DNA from: Paludibaculum fermentans
GTDB lineage: Bacteria; Acidobacteriota; Terriglobia; Bryobacterales; Bryobacteraceae
Assembly (NCBI RefSeq): GCF_015277775.1
Contig: NZ_CP063849.1
Coordinates: 2,046,001-2,110,000, forward strand
Reading direction: 5' to 3'
Length of the DNA: 64,000 bases
The notes under the pieces are model-generated. The model saw nothing but the letters and a program-made list of their open reading frames with translations, did no database searches and was not told the origin of the DNA. The translations under genes were made by a program, and so were the position numbers. Of the stretch, positions 35,612 to 42,938 are shown piece after piece (within the stretch, counting starts at the first letter, position 1; each line of letters opens with the position of its first letter).

Positions 35612-36883
35612 ATGAGACTCGCGTTGATAGTGTTGGTCGCCGCCTCAGCGTGGGCGCAAACGAGGTACGACATGCTTCTCAAAGGGGGTCGTGTCATCGA
35701 CCCGAAAAACAACATCAATGCCCTCATGGACGTCGCCGTCAAGGATGGCCGCATCGCCGCCGTCGCCCCCAACCTCCCGGCCTCTGACGCCGCCAAGGTG
35801 CTCGACGTTTCGGGGCTGATCGTCACGCCCGGCCTGGTCGACATCCATGCCCACGTCTTCACCTCCACCGGCATCGCCGACGCCTGGGCCGGCGACAACA
35901 GCGTCCGGCCCGACGACTTCAGCTTCCGCACCGGAGTCACGGCCATGGCCGACGCGGGCAGCTCCGGCTGGCGCAACTTTGAGTTCTTCAAACTCACCGT
36001 CATCGACCGCGCCAAGACCAAGATCTTTGCCTTCATCAACATCGCCGGCCTGGGCATGATGACCAACATCGTCGAGCAGCACCCCGAGGACATGAAGCCC
36101 GAGGAGCTGGCCCGGCTCGCGAAGAAGTTCCCCGACGTCGTCGTCGGCGTCAAAACGGCTCACTGGGAATCGCCCGCCTGGACCGCTGTCGACAAAGCCC
36201 TCGAAGCTGGCCGCCTGATGAACAAACCCATCATGGTCGACTTCGGCTACTTCAAGCCCGAGCGCCCCTACTGGCAGCTCGTCACCCGGAAGCTGCGCCC
36301 TGGCGACATCTCCACTCATGCCTTCCGGGCCACCGTCCCGTGGATCGACGCCAACGGCAAGATCTTCGACTACTTCCAGCAGGCCCGCGCCCGCGGCGTC
36401 ATCTTCGACACCGGCCATGGCGGCGGCAGCTTCGCCTGGCGCAATGCGGTTCCGGCAACCGCCCTGGGTTTCTATCCCGACACCATCTCCACTGACCTGC
36501 ACACCGACAGCATGAACGGAGCCATGATGGACATGCCCACTACGATGTCCAAGTTCCTGGCCATGGGGATGCCGCTGAACGAGGTGATCCTGCGCTCCAC
36601 CTGGCGTCCGGCCCAGGTCATCCATCACGAGGAAGAGGGTCACCTGACCGTCGGAGCCGAAGCGAACATCGCGGCCTTCGCCCTGAACGACGGAAAGTTC
36701 AATTTCATGGACTCCGACAAGGGCACCTTCCCCGGCAAGCAGCGCTTCCAGTGCGAACTCACCCTTCGAGCCGGCAAGGTCGTATGGGACTGGAACGCCC
36801 GCAGCGGAGTCGACTACCGCACTCTTGGCCCAGCCTATGGAGTGCGCGCCGGCGAGAGCATCGTCCTCCCGCCGCAGCATTAG
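35612..36883 (+). CDS. Exported amidohydrolase/deacetylase-family metallohydrolase
   Basis: A signal peptide (LALIVLVAASAWAQ) precedes a TIM-barrel metallohydrolase. The metal ligands are HAH in LVDIHAHVFTS, a carboxylated Lys candidate in VVGVKTAHWESP, His in DISTHAFRAT, His in FDTGHGGGSFAW and the catalytic Asp in TISTDLHTDSMN. The small beta-sandwich domain is built from both termini (GGRVIDPKNNINALMDVAVK). It resembles the dihydroorotase-like deacetylase group (COG3964). An exported form is less usual. The ATG at 35612 gives the better signal peptide. Confidence 0.85.
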   Translation: MRLALIVLVAASAWAQTRYDMLLKGGRVIDPKNNINALMDVAVKDGRIAAVAPNLPASDAAKVLDVSGLIVTPGLVDIHAHVFTSTGIADAWAGDNSVRPDDFSFRTGVTAMADAGSSGWRNFEFFKLTVIDRAKTKIFAFINIAGLGMMTNIVEQHPEDMKPEELARLAKKFPDVVVGVKTAHWESPAWTAVDKALEAGRLMNKPIMVDFGYFKPERPYWQLVTRKLRPGDISTHAFRATVPWIDANGKIFDYFQQARARGVIFDTGHGGGSFAWRNAVPATALGFYPDTISTDLHTDSMNGAMMDMPTTMSKFLAMGMPLNEVILRSTWRPAQVIHHEEEGHLTVGAEANIAAFALNDGKFNFMDSDKGTFPGKQRFQCELTLRAGKVVWDWNARSGVDYRTLGPAYGVRAGESIVLPPQH

Positions 36884-36889
36884 GGAGAG

Positions 36890-36985
36890 TTAATTCGCTT
36901 CGGTAATCACGGCCGCCACGGGCCGTTCCCCTACCGGGATCATGGTGAAGAGCGGAGCCGATTTCGCCCGCCCCGGGGCAATCGC
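36890..36985 (-). pseudogene. Duplicated 3' end of the beta-propeller lipoprotein gene
   Basis: Read on the minus strand this encodes the same residues as the C-terminus of the gene at 37842-38987 (from AIAPGRAKSAPLF to VAAVITE), then AN and a stop; the intact gene ends GVG. It has no start and lies immediately beyond the toxin gene. Three base differences from the intact copy are all silent. It is probably the original gene end displaced by insertion of the toxin-antitoxin element. Confidence 0.85.
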
Positions 36986-36986
36986 C
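36900..36986. repeat. 87-bp direct repeat, left copy, flanking the toxin-antitoxin pair
   Basis: Matches 37855-37941 in the same orientation at 84 of 87 positions. Together with the right copy it brackets an 868-bp interval holding only the TacA/TacT-type pair and its promoter. Confidence 0.95.
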
Positions 36987-36987
36987 C

Positions 36988-37518
36988 TCACTCCAGCCGG
37001 CCCGCCCCAATCAGCGCGGCCTTTATGGTCGCCAGCGGCAACAACAACACCAGCGGCGCCTCCGCCATCGGCACCGCCCCGTAACGGGCGTACCACGCGG
37101 CCACTCCTTCGTTTTTGGCGTCAATGAGAAGCGCTACCCCGCCGACCTCCGCAGCCGCCAGAACGCAACGCCGTCCCGCCGCCAATAGCAACTGGCCCCC
37201 CAAACCGATGTTCTGGAATCGGCGGTCCACCGCCAGCCGGCCCAATCGGAAACACGGGACGTCGTAGCGCGCCAATCCCCGGCGCACCACCTCCGGTGTC
37301 TGGGCATAGCGAACCGATGCGGGACTGACCGAGTAGAACCCCAGGATGGTCTTGTTGTCGCGATCGTCAATCGCCAGAAAGGTCTTGGCTCCGCTCAGTT
37401 CATGGCTCTTCCGGGCGTAGCGTTGCAGAAACTCGTCCAGCGCAGGCTCGCCGCACTGGAAACTGTCGCGATCGTGTCGCTTACCGATTGGCTCTTCGTG
37501 CCATGACGGAACCGTCAT
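36988..37518 (-). CDS. tacT: GNAT-family toxin (TacT-like)
   Basis: 176-residue acetyltransferase of the group that acetylates aminoacyl-tRNA and blocks translation. The acetyl-CoA loop is in RLGRLAVDRRFQNIGLGGQL (about residues 90-112), preceded by FYSVSPASVRY. The likely catalytic Tyr is in VAAWYARYGAVP near residue 143, and the N-terminus has FQCGEPALDEFLQRYARKSH, typical of the family. It overlaps the antitoxin gene by 4 bases. The reading frame is complete, so the toxin is probably functional. It is the payload of a small inserted element bounded by direct repeats. Confidence 0.9.
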   Translation of the reverse strand: MTVPSWHEEPIGKRHDRDSFQCGEPALDEFLQRYARKSHELSGAKTFLAIDDRDNKTILGFYSVSPASVRYAQTPEVVRRGLARYDVPCFRLGRLAVDRRFQNIGLGGQLLLAAGRRCVLAAAEVGGVALLIDAKNEGVAAWYARYGAVPMAEAPLVLLLPLATIKAALIGAGRLE

Positions 37519-37793
37519 TTCCGGCGCGGCAGCGCCTTGGCCGCCGCCAGCAGCCTCTCGTTCGGCGCCGGCGGGTTCTCCAGAAGGTCCAAAACGCGTA
37601 GGCTGTCTCGCTCCGAGAGCTCCACCTGTTCCGCTTCCGCAATCACCGACTTCGCCGCCTTCAACGCATGTTGCAGAACGAACTCCGTCAGGTCGGTGTG
37701 CTTCAGCGCCACGGCGCGCAGCAAAGTAACCTTATCCCGCGGACGAATCCGCAGGGACATCCGGCTGTTGTCTTCCACTGGTGTCCTGGGCAT
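37515..37793 (-). CDS. tacA: DUF1778-type antitoxin (TacA-like)
   Basis: 92-residue protein. The N-terminal ribbon-helix-helix (MSLRIRPRDKVTLLRAVALK, then TDLTEFVLQHALKAA) binds DNA and dimerises. The C-terminal arm (LSERDSLRVLDLLENPPAPN) is the usual toxin-wrapping segment. It lies upstream of and overlaps the toxin, and a clear promoter with an internal palindrome sits 25-50 bases upstream, consistent with autoregulation. Confidence 0.92.
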   Translation of the reverse strand: MPRTPVEDNSRMSLRIRPRDKVTLLRAVALKHTDLTEFVLQHALKAAKSVIAEAEQVELSERDSLRVLDLLENPPAPNERLLAAAKALPRRK

Positions 37794-37808
37794 GGCAGGC
37801 CTCTGTAC

Positions 37809-37845
37809 GCATTCAAATTGTACGAATGCACTCGGCCGGGGTCAA
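37809..37845 (-). promoter_or_regulatory. Promoter and operator of the toxin-antitoxin pair
   Basis: On the minus strand TTGACC (37840-37845) and TACAAT (37817-37822) are separated by exactly 17 bases. An inverted repeat GCATTC...GAATGC (37809-37814 and 37824-37829) encloses the -10 box, so bound antitoxin would block polymerase. The -35 box overlaps the stop codon of the beta-propeller gene. Confidence 0.7.
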
Positions 37846-38987
37846 CCGACCCCCTCGGTAATCACGGCCGCCACAGGCCGTTCCCCTACCGGAATCATGG
37901 TGAAGAGCGGAGCCGATTTCGCCCGCCCCGGAGCAATCGCCGCAATGCGAATGACCGCCAGGTCGCCAGACGCCCGATTCAGCACCAATGCGTACTGCTG
38001 GTCGGGCGTCACTACGATGGTGCCCGGATCCATGCCCACGCCCGTCACCGCCACCACCTTCTGCGTGGCCACGTTGAAGACCGTGATCGAACCCGCCTCG
38101 GGGTTTGCCACAAACAGGTAGTTCGCCACCGAAGGAGCTTCCGGTTGTGAGGAGATCGCCATACTGCCCGGCCTGCGTCCGCTCAACGAAGTTTGAGCGA
38201 TCTCGGTGCGGTAGACGTAGGCGATCACCACGGCGTCCCGGCCCGGTCCGGTCAGGAACAACTGCCCGCCGTCGGGCGTCATGCACATGTGCTCGGGACT
38301 CAGCGCCAGCGGCAACTGGGTCACAATCACACGGTTTGCGGTGTCGACGAAAGTCAGCCGGTGCGCCGCGCTCTCGGCCACAATCACGAGCTTGCCGTCG
38401 CTGCGGAAACGGACTCCGCCCAAGCCTGGTTCGAGCGCAACCGGCGGCAGCGCGCGCCCGGCGGCAAGGTCCACCAGAACGAGGGAGCCGTCCTCCAGCG
38501 TCACCGCGCCCAGGCCCGTCTGCTTGGACAGATCGAAAGCAACCGGAGGCGCCGGCAGCGCAATCGGCTTCCCTGCCCGGAAGGCCGTCAAGTCCAGCGG
38601 CGTCAATTGCGCCGGATCCTGCATGAGGCACCACAGCTTGCCGCCCTGGGCCAGGGCCGCCAAGGGCACGCCCGGCAGTTTCAAGCCCCGGGTTCGCTTC
38701 CTGGCCTTGGTGTCAATCTCTTCCAGGGTCTGGCTCTTCGGCGCCAAGGCGTAGATTAGGGCTTGCGCCGGATCCGGATGGCGTACCAGGGCGGAGGGGG
38801 GAGCCGGCAGTTCGATCCTCGACTTCACGGCGAAGGCCATCAGGTCGACCGCCGCCACGGCAGGGGTCCCTGCCGTCGCCACAAAGGCGAATCCGCGATA
38901 GCCGGAGCCGGGCTGCGTATTGCAGCCGGTGAACAGGGCCGCTGTGCCTGCAAGGCCGCCACCCAGGATGGTACGCCTGGAGATCAC
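37842..38987 (-). CDS. Beta-propeller lipoprotein (YVTN-like repeats)
   Basis: 381 residues. The export signal SRRTILGGGLAGTAALFTGC combines a twin-arginine-like start with a lipobox Cys. The rest is a WD/YVTN-type seven-bladed propeller, with repeated phrases such as SDGKLVIVAESAAHRL, SPEHMCMTPDGGQLFLTGP, VANYLFVANPEAGSITVF and TPDQQYALVLNRASGDL. The function is unknown; such proteins often bind other proteins or cell-wall material. Its last 30 codons lie in a direct repeat, so the present C-terminus (GVG) was probably supplied by the inserted element. It overlaps the upstream gene by 4 bases. Confidence 0.85.
   Translation of the reverse strand: MISRRTILGGGLAGTAALFTGCNTQPGSGYRGFAFVATAGTPAVAAVDLMAFAVKSRIELPAPPSALVRHPDPAQALIYALAPKSQTLEEIDTKARKRTRGLKLPGVPLAALAQGGKLWCLMQDPAQLTPLDLTAFRAGKPIALPAPPVAFDLSKQTGLGAVTLEDGSLVLVDLAAGRALPPVALEPGLGGVRFRSDGKLVIVAESAAHRLTFVDTANRVIVTQLPLALSPEHMCMTPDGGQLFLTGPGRDAVVIAYVYRTEIAQTSLSGRRPGSMAISSQPEAPSVANYLFVANPEAGSITVFNVATQKVVAVTGVGMDPGTIVVTPDQQYALVLNRASGDLAVIRIAAIAPGRAKSAPLFTMIPVGERPVAAVITEGVG
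37855..37941. repeat. 87-bp direct repeat, right copy, inside the beta-propeller gene
   Basis: This copy forms the intact 3' coding end of the lipoprotein gene and differs from the left copy at three third-codon positions. Confidence 0.95.
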
Positions 38988-39256
38988 AGGAAGGCGGTCG
39001 TCTTGATGCCGGAGATGTCAAAAGTGCGGCGGCAGCGAGGCTGCTTGCACTGCGCCTTGTCGTCGAGCAAGACCATATAGCTCTGCGCTTTGGCGAACTT
39101 CGCCCGGTCCCGCTCATCGGCGCCGCCCGGCAGCCGGTCTTTCTTGGTTCGCACCAGCCAACGCAACGGATAGTCATCCATGACGCGGCAGTACGGACAG
39201 TTCAGACGCGCCGCTTTGGTCGCCTGGGATTCGGAGTAGAATAACCGCTCGTCCAC
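38984..39256 (-). CDS. Small protein with two Cys pairs, probable zinc ribbon
   Basis: 90 residues with LNCPYCRVMDDYPLRWLVRT near the N-terminus and QCKQPRCRRTFDISG near the C-terminus, the CxxC...CxxxxC spacing of a zinc ribbon. There is no signal peptide or helix. It overlaps the lipoprotein gene start (ATGA), so the two are co-translated. No family is recognised. Confidence 0.72.
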   Translation of the reverse strand: MDERLFYSESQATKAARLNCPYCRVMDDYPLRWLVRTKKDRLPGGADERDRAKFAKAQSYMVLLDDKAQCKQPRCRRTFDISGIKTTAFL

Positions 39257-39286
39257 AACCCTTGATCATCGCACAAAATAGAAGAT

Positions 39287-40120
39287 GTGACAGCCTCTGC
39301 CATCGTTCTCACCGCCGCCTTACTTTCGTGGCGGGCCGACATCGAAGCCAAGTCCGGCACGCAGCTCTACGTCGCCGTGGTGGAACACGACGACGCGGCC
39401 AACACCTACACCCTGGACCGGGCTACGCCGAACCGGGCTCAGTTCGCTTCCTATCTCAAACAGGAGGGCTTCCTCGACCAGTTCAGCCGCATGTATTCCG
39501 TCATGATCCATCACAAAGAGGAGGGCCGGAACGCCTTCCTGGTGATGCTGAACGGAGCGCGCCGCAAGGAGTGGTCCGGCAACGAGGAGGCGCTGCTGGC
39601 GCACGAATTCGGCCATGCCTGGATCAAGGCGGAAGGCTATCCAACGCCTATCTTTGTCAACAATCGCTGGGCCTGTGTCGGCATCCACGCCGGCGACATC
39701 ACCCAGCACGTCCTCATCCGGACCGAGATGGAGCGGCGCGGCATCGACCACAAAACGTTCTGGCTGAAATCGCTGGAAGAGGCGTCGAATCAATTGGAAG
39801 CCGGCCCGCCGCCGCCGGAAAGCGACCGTTGCCGGCGCGTCCAGCAGGTGGCCCAACTGGTCGACATCGCCCTGGGCCTGAAGCCCGGCGAATGGGTGGG
39901 CCAGGAGAAGTACGAGCAGCGCGTCCACAAGGCCATGCCCGAGGTGGAAGGCACCACCCGCGAGGTGGTCGAATACATGCGCAAGCACAACATGGTCAAC
40001 CGGGATGAACACCGGGAAGCCCTTAAATTTGTGTTTGAAAAACTCAAGGATCTCGCTTACGCGCGAACGAACGACTATCGGGTCTATGTTACGCTCAAGA
40101 GGTACCCGCACGTCACGTGA
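39287..40120 (+). CDS. Zincin-like protein with HEFGH motif
   Basis: 277 residues. The first 20 are moderately hydrophobic (IVLTAALLSW) but do not form a clear signal peptide. The motif LLAHEFGHAWIKAEGY (His about residue 106) matches the HExxH metalloprotease signature, and a downstream Glu in IRTEMERRG could be the third ligand. The C-terminal half is helical and charged. It starts with GTG; no better ATG precedes the conserved part. It lies 41 bases before mreB on the same strand and could share its transcript. Confidence 0.7.
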   Translation: MTASAIVLTAALLSWRADIEAKSGTQLYVAVVEHDDAANTYTLDRATPNRAQFASYLKQEGFLDQFSRMYSVMIHHKEEGRNAFLVMLNGARRKEWSGNEEALLAHEFGHAWIKAEGYPTPIFVNNRWACVGIHAGDITQHVLIRTEMERRGIDHKTFWLKSLEEASNQLEAGPPPPESDRCRRVQQVAQLVDIALGLKPGEWVGQEKYEQRVHKAMPEVEGTTREVVEYMRKHNMVNRDEHREALKFVFEKLKDLAYARTNDYRVYVTLKRYPHVT

Positions 40121-40126
40121 TGTGGT

Positions 40127-40142
40127 GCGCCCAACAGGGCGC
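40127..40142 (+). other. Short hairpin in the mreB leader
   Basis: GCGCCC-AACA-GGGCGC forms a 6-bp stem 19 bases before the mreB ATG. No U tract follows. Confidence 0.4.
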
Positions 40143-40161
40143 CAGTAAATCATTCCACGAC

Positions 40162-41187
40162 ATGAACATCCGCTCGCTTTTCAGCCTTTTTTCTTCGGAC
40201 CTTGCTATTGACCTGGGGACGGCCAACACTCTGGTTTTTGCCCGGGGCAAGGGGATTGTCGTTAACGAACCTTCGATCGTCGCCATCAACAAAACCAACG
40301 GCGAGGTCGAGGCGGTAGGTAAAGAAGCCAAGGACATGCTGGGCCGCACGCCCGGCAATATCGTGGCCATCCGCCCCATGAAGGACGGCGTCATCGCCGA
40401 CTTCAAGGTCACTGAGCGGATGCTGAATTACTTCATTCAGAAGGCCCACGGCCGCAAGATGCTCGTCCACCCGCGCATCGTCATCGGCGTCCCCAGCGAA
40501 ATCACACAGGTGGAAAAGCGGGCGGTCATCGACTCCGCATATCGCGCCAAAGCCAGTGAAGTCCACCTGGTGGAACAGGCCATGGTCGCCGCCATCGGCG
40601 CGGGCCTGCCCATCACGGAACCTTCCGGCAACATGGTGGTCGATATCGGCGGCGGTACCACCGACGTGGCCGTCATCTCCCTCTCGGGTATTGTGTACGC
40701 GCGCTCAGTGCGCGTGGCCGGCAACGAGATGGACGACGCCATCATGCAGTACTTGAAGAAGAAGTACAACTTGCTGGTCGGCGAGCGCACCGCGGAATCC
40801 GTCAAGGTTCAGGTCGGCAGCGCCTTCCCTCTGGACAAGCCGCTCACCATGGAGATCAAAGGGCGCAACCTGATTGAAGGCGTCCCGCGCACCATCCTCA
40901 TCAACGATGAGGAGATCCGCGAAGCCCTGGGTGAATGCGTGGCCACCATCATGAACGCCATCCGCGTCGCCCTGGAACGCACTCCGCCCGAACTCAGCGC
41001 CGACATCAGCGACCGCGGCATCGTCCTCACGGGCGGCGGCGCCATGCTGAAGAATCTTGACCGCCGCATCCGCGAAGAGACCGGACTGCCCGTTTCCATC
41101 GCGGAAGATCCGCTGGCCAGCGTCGTGCTCGGCACAGGACGCATGCTGACCGATTTCAAACTCCTGCGCCGGATTGCGATCGAGTAG
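40162..41187 (+). CDS. mreB: Rod shape-determining protein MreB
   Basis: Bacterial actin that organises lateral wall synthesis beneath the membrane. Signatures are SSDLAIDLGTANTLVFARGKG (phosphate 1), VVDIGGGTTDVAVISLSGI (phosphate 2) and GIVLTGGGAMLKNLDRRI (adenosine). MNIRSLFSLFSS is the usual start with an amphipathic N-terminus; in-frame starts at 40117 and 40120 would add an atypical extension. No Shine-Dalgarno is evident. It is the first gene of mreB-mreC-mreD-mrdA-rodA. Confidence 0.97.
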   Translation: MNIRSLFSLFSSDLAIDLGTANTLVFARGKGIVVNEPSIVAINKTNGEVEAVGKEAKDMLGRTPGNIVAIRPMKDGVIADFKVTERMLNYFIQKAHGRKMLVHPRIVIGVPSEITQVEKRAVIDSAYRAKASEVHLVEQAMVAAIGAGLPITEPSGNMVVDIGGGTTDVAVISLSGIVYARSVRVAGNEMDDAIMQYLKKKYNLLVGERTAESVKVQVGSAFPLDKPLTMEIKGRNLIEGVPRTILINDEEIREALGECVATIMNAIRVALERTPPELSADISDRGIVLTGGGAMLKNLDRRIREETGLPVSIAEDPLASVVLGTGRMLTDFKLLRRIAIE

Positions 41188-41220
41188 TTCCTGGGCGGGC
41201 CGCTCGCTCTGACTTAGGCT

Positions 41221-42396
41221 ATGGAAACGTTCCTCAGCCGTTACCGCAACCTGAGCGTTTTGCTGGCGCTCATCGTGGGGCAGTTGTTGTTGCTCGCTTA
41301 CCAGGTAAAAGCGCGCGAAGACGTGCGCCTCATCCGCCTGTGGGCGGTCACGGCGGTAACACCCCTGGCCCGTGGCATCGAGTGGGTGCGAGGCGGCACC
41401 GGCGGCTTCTTCACCGGCTACATCTTCCTGCGCGACGTCCAGGCGGAAAACCAGCGGTTACGGCAGGAAGTGGGCCAGATGAAACTGCGCAACCAGTTCC
41501 TGACGGCCGAACTGACCACCGCCGATCGCGCCAAGGCTTTGCTCGAATTCCGCAGCCGCATTCCTTCCAAGACCCTGCCCGCGCGCGTCATCGGTACCGG
41601 CACCGGAGCCAATTCCCGGGTCGTCTTTGTCGATCGCGGCTCCAACGATGGCGTGAAGCGCGGCATGGCCGCCATTACGCCGGACGGCATCGTCGGCAAG
41701 GTGGTTGCGGCCTATCCGATGGCTTCGCTGGTGCAGTTGATCACGGAGCAGGGTTCGGTTGCGGGCGTCGTCTCGCAAAAGAACCATGTCCGTGGCACCC
41801 TGAAAGGCCAGGGCACCACCAACTGCATCGTGGATTACGTCCAGAACGAGGACAAACTGGAGCCGGGTGAATGGTTCTACACCTCCGGCGCCGACCGGAT
41901 CTTCCCGCGCGGCCTGCCCGTGGGCCAAGTCAAGATGGTGCGCGAAGGCCGCGGCGGCAAGGAAGTCGTCGTCACCCCCAGCGCCGTCACCGGGTCAGTG
42001 GAAGAGATGCTCATTGTGATCGATGGCGTGCAGGGCCTGATTCCGGAACCGGAGACGCCGGCCTCGCCGCAGATCAGTATCCTGCCCGCTCCGCCGCCGA
42101 TGCCGGGTGAGGATCAGCGCGTCGCACCCAGTGCCGCCGGAGAAGCGGCCGGCGCCATGCAGACCGACGCCGACAAGCTCAGGGATAAATACCGCCGCAT
42201 CGGCGAAAGCCAGGGGGTGGACATCGGGTCTCCCGGTCCGCTGGCCGACTTCAACCGCAACCCGCCGGCCCAATCCGCACAACCGGCACCGAATGCCGCC
42301 ACCACTCCGGGCGCTCAGCCGCCGGCCGGTGCCCGCACGGCACCTGGCGCGCAGCCCCCTGCCGCTCCTAAACCGCAGGAGCCCCGTAAGCAATGA
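41221..42396 (+). CDS. mreC: Rod shape-determining protein MreC
   Basis: Bitopic protein linking MreB to the periplasmic wall machinery. One N-terminal helix (LSVLLALIVGQLLLLAYQV) is followed by a coiled coil (residues 75-115, VQAENQRLRQEVGQM) and the two beta-barrel domains (ARVIGTGTGANSRVVFVDRG to MLIVIDGV). The last 110 residues are a Pro/Ala-rich extension absent from many homologues. Its stop overlaps the mreD start (ATGA). Confidence 0.94.
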   Translation: METFLSRYRNLSVLLALIVGQLLLLAYQVKAREDVRLIRLWAVTAVTPLARGIEWVRGGTGGFFTGYIFLRDVQAENQRLRQEVGQMKLRNQFLTAELTTADRAKALLEFRSRIPSKTLPARVIGTGTGANSRVVFVDRGSNDGVKRGMAAITPDGIVGKVVAAYPMASLVQLITEQGSVAGVVSQKNHVRGTLKGQGTTNCIVDYVQNEDKLEPGEWFYTSGADRIFPRGLPVGQVKMVREGRGGKEVVVTPSAVTGSVEEMLIVIDGVQGLIPEPETPASPQISILPAPPPMPGEDQRVAPSAAGEAAGAMQTDADKLRDKYRRIGESQGVDIGSPGPLADFNRNPPAQSAQPAPNAATTPGAQPPAGARTAPGAQPPAAPKPQEPRKQ

Positions 42397-42929
42397 CAGA
42401 GTACGATGACCGGATCCTCCAGGCAGGCCCGCGCAAAGCCAAGATCTCCCATTTCCGTCCGGCGGCATACATCATCATTCCGCTCATCGCGATCCTGTTT
42501 CAGGTGTACGTCCCGCGTTTCGTCGATTTCCTGTCCTATCTCGAGCTTCCGCTGCTGGTGGTGGTCTACTTCTCGCTGATGCGCCGCCAACCGGTGGCCG
42601 GCGCCGTGATCGGGACGGTGATCGGGCTGGTCCAGGACTCGCTGTCGCAGCACCCGCTAGGGATGTTCGGGATTGCCAAGACGCTGGTGGGCTACTTCTC
42701 GGCCTCCATCAGCATGCGCTTCGACGTGGAGAACAACGCGCTGCGGTTCATCCTCAGCTTCTTCTTCTTCCTCTTCCACCAGGTCGCCTTCTGGGTGTTC
42801 GCGCGCGGGTTGCTGGGCCAGAATCTCGAGCTCCAGATCCCGCAAAGCATCATCTTTGCTTTCCTCAATGCCGTAGTAGCCGTCCCTCTGTTCCTGATAA
42901 TGGATAAACTGAGGGTTGAGGAACAGTAA
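42393..42929 (+). CDS. mreD: Rod shape-determining protein MreD
   Basis: Small polytopic membrane protein of 178 residues with five to six helices (AAYIIIPLIAILFQVYV, AVIGTVIGLVQDSLS, FILSFFFFLFHQVAFWVFA). It is the usual third gene of the mre operon and overlaps mreC by 4 bases. Confidence 0.93.
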   Translation: MTEYDDRILQAGPRKAKISHFRPAAYIIIPLIAILFQVYVPRFVDFLSYLELPLLVVVYFSLMRRQPVAGAVIGTVIGLVQDSLSQHPLGMFGIAKTLVGYFSASISMRFDVENNALRFILSFFFFLFHQVAFWVFARGLLGQNLELQIPQSIIFAFLNAVVAVPLFLIMDKLRVEEQ

Positions 42930-42938
42930 GGAACTCAC

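Noticed and set aside
35645-36880. Minus-strand open frame opposite the amidohydrolase
   Set aside because: No domain. The plus strand carries the metal-binding motifs and a signal peptide.
36890-37941. Insertion sequence flanked by direct repeats
   Set aside because: No transposase, no terminal inverted repeats, and 87-bp repeats with silent differences are unlike a target-site duplication.
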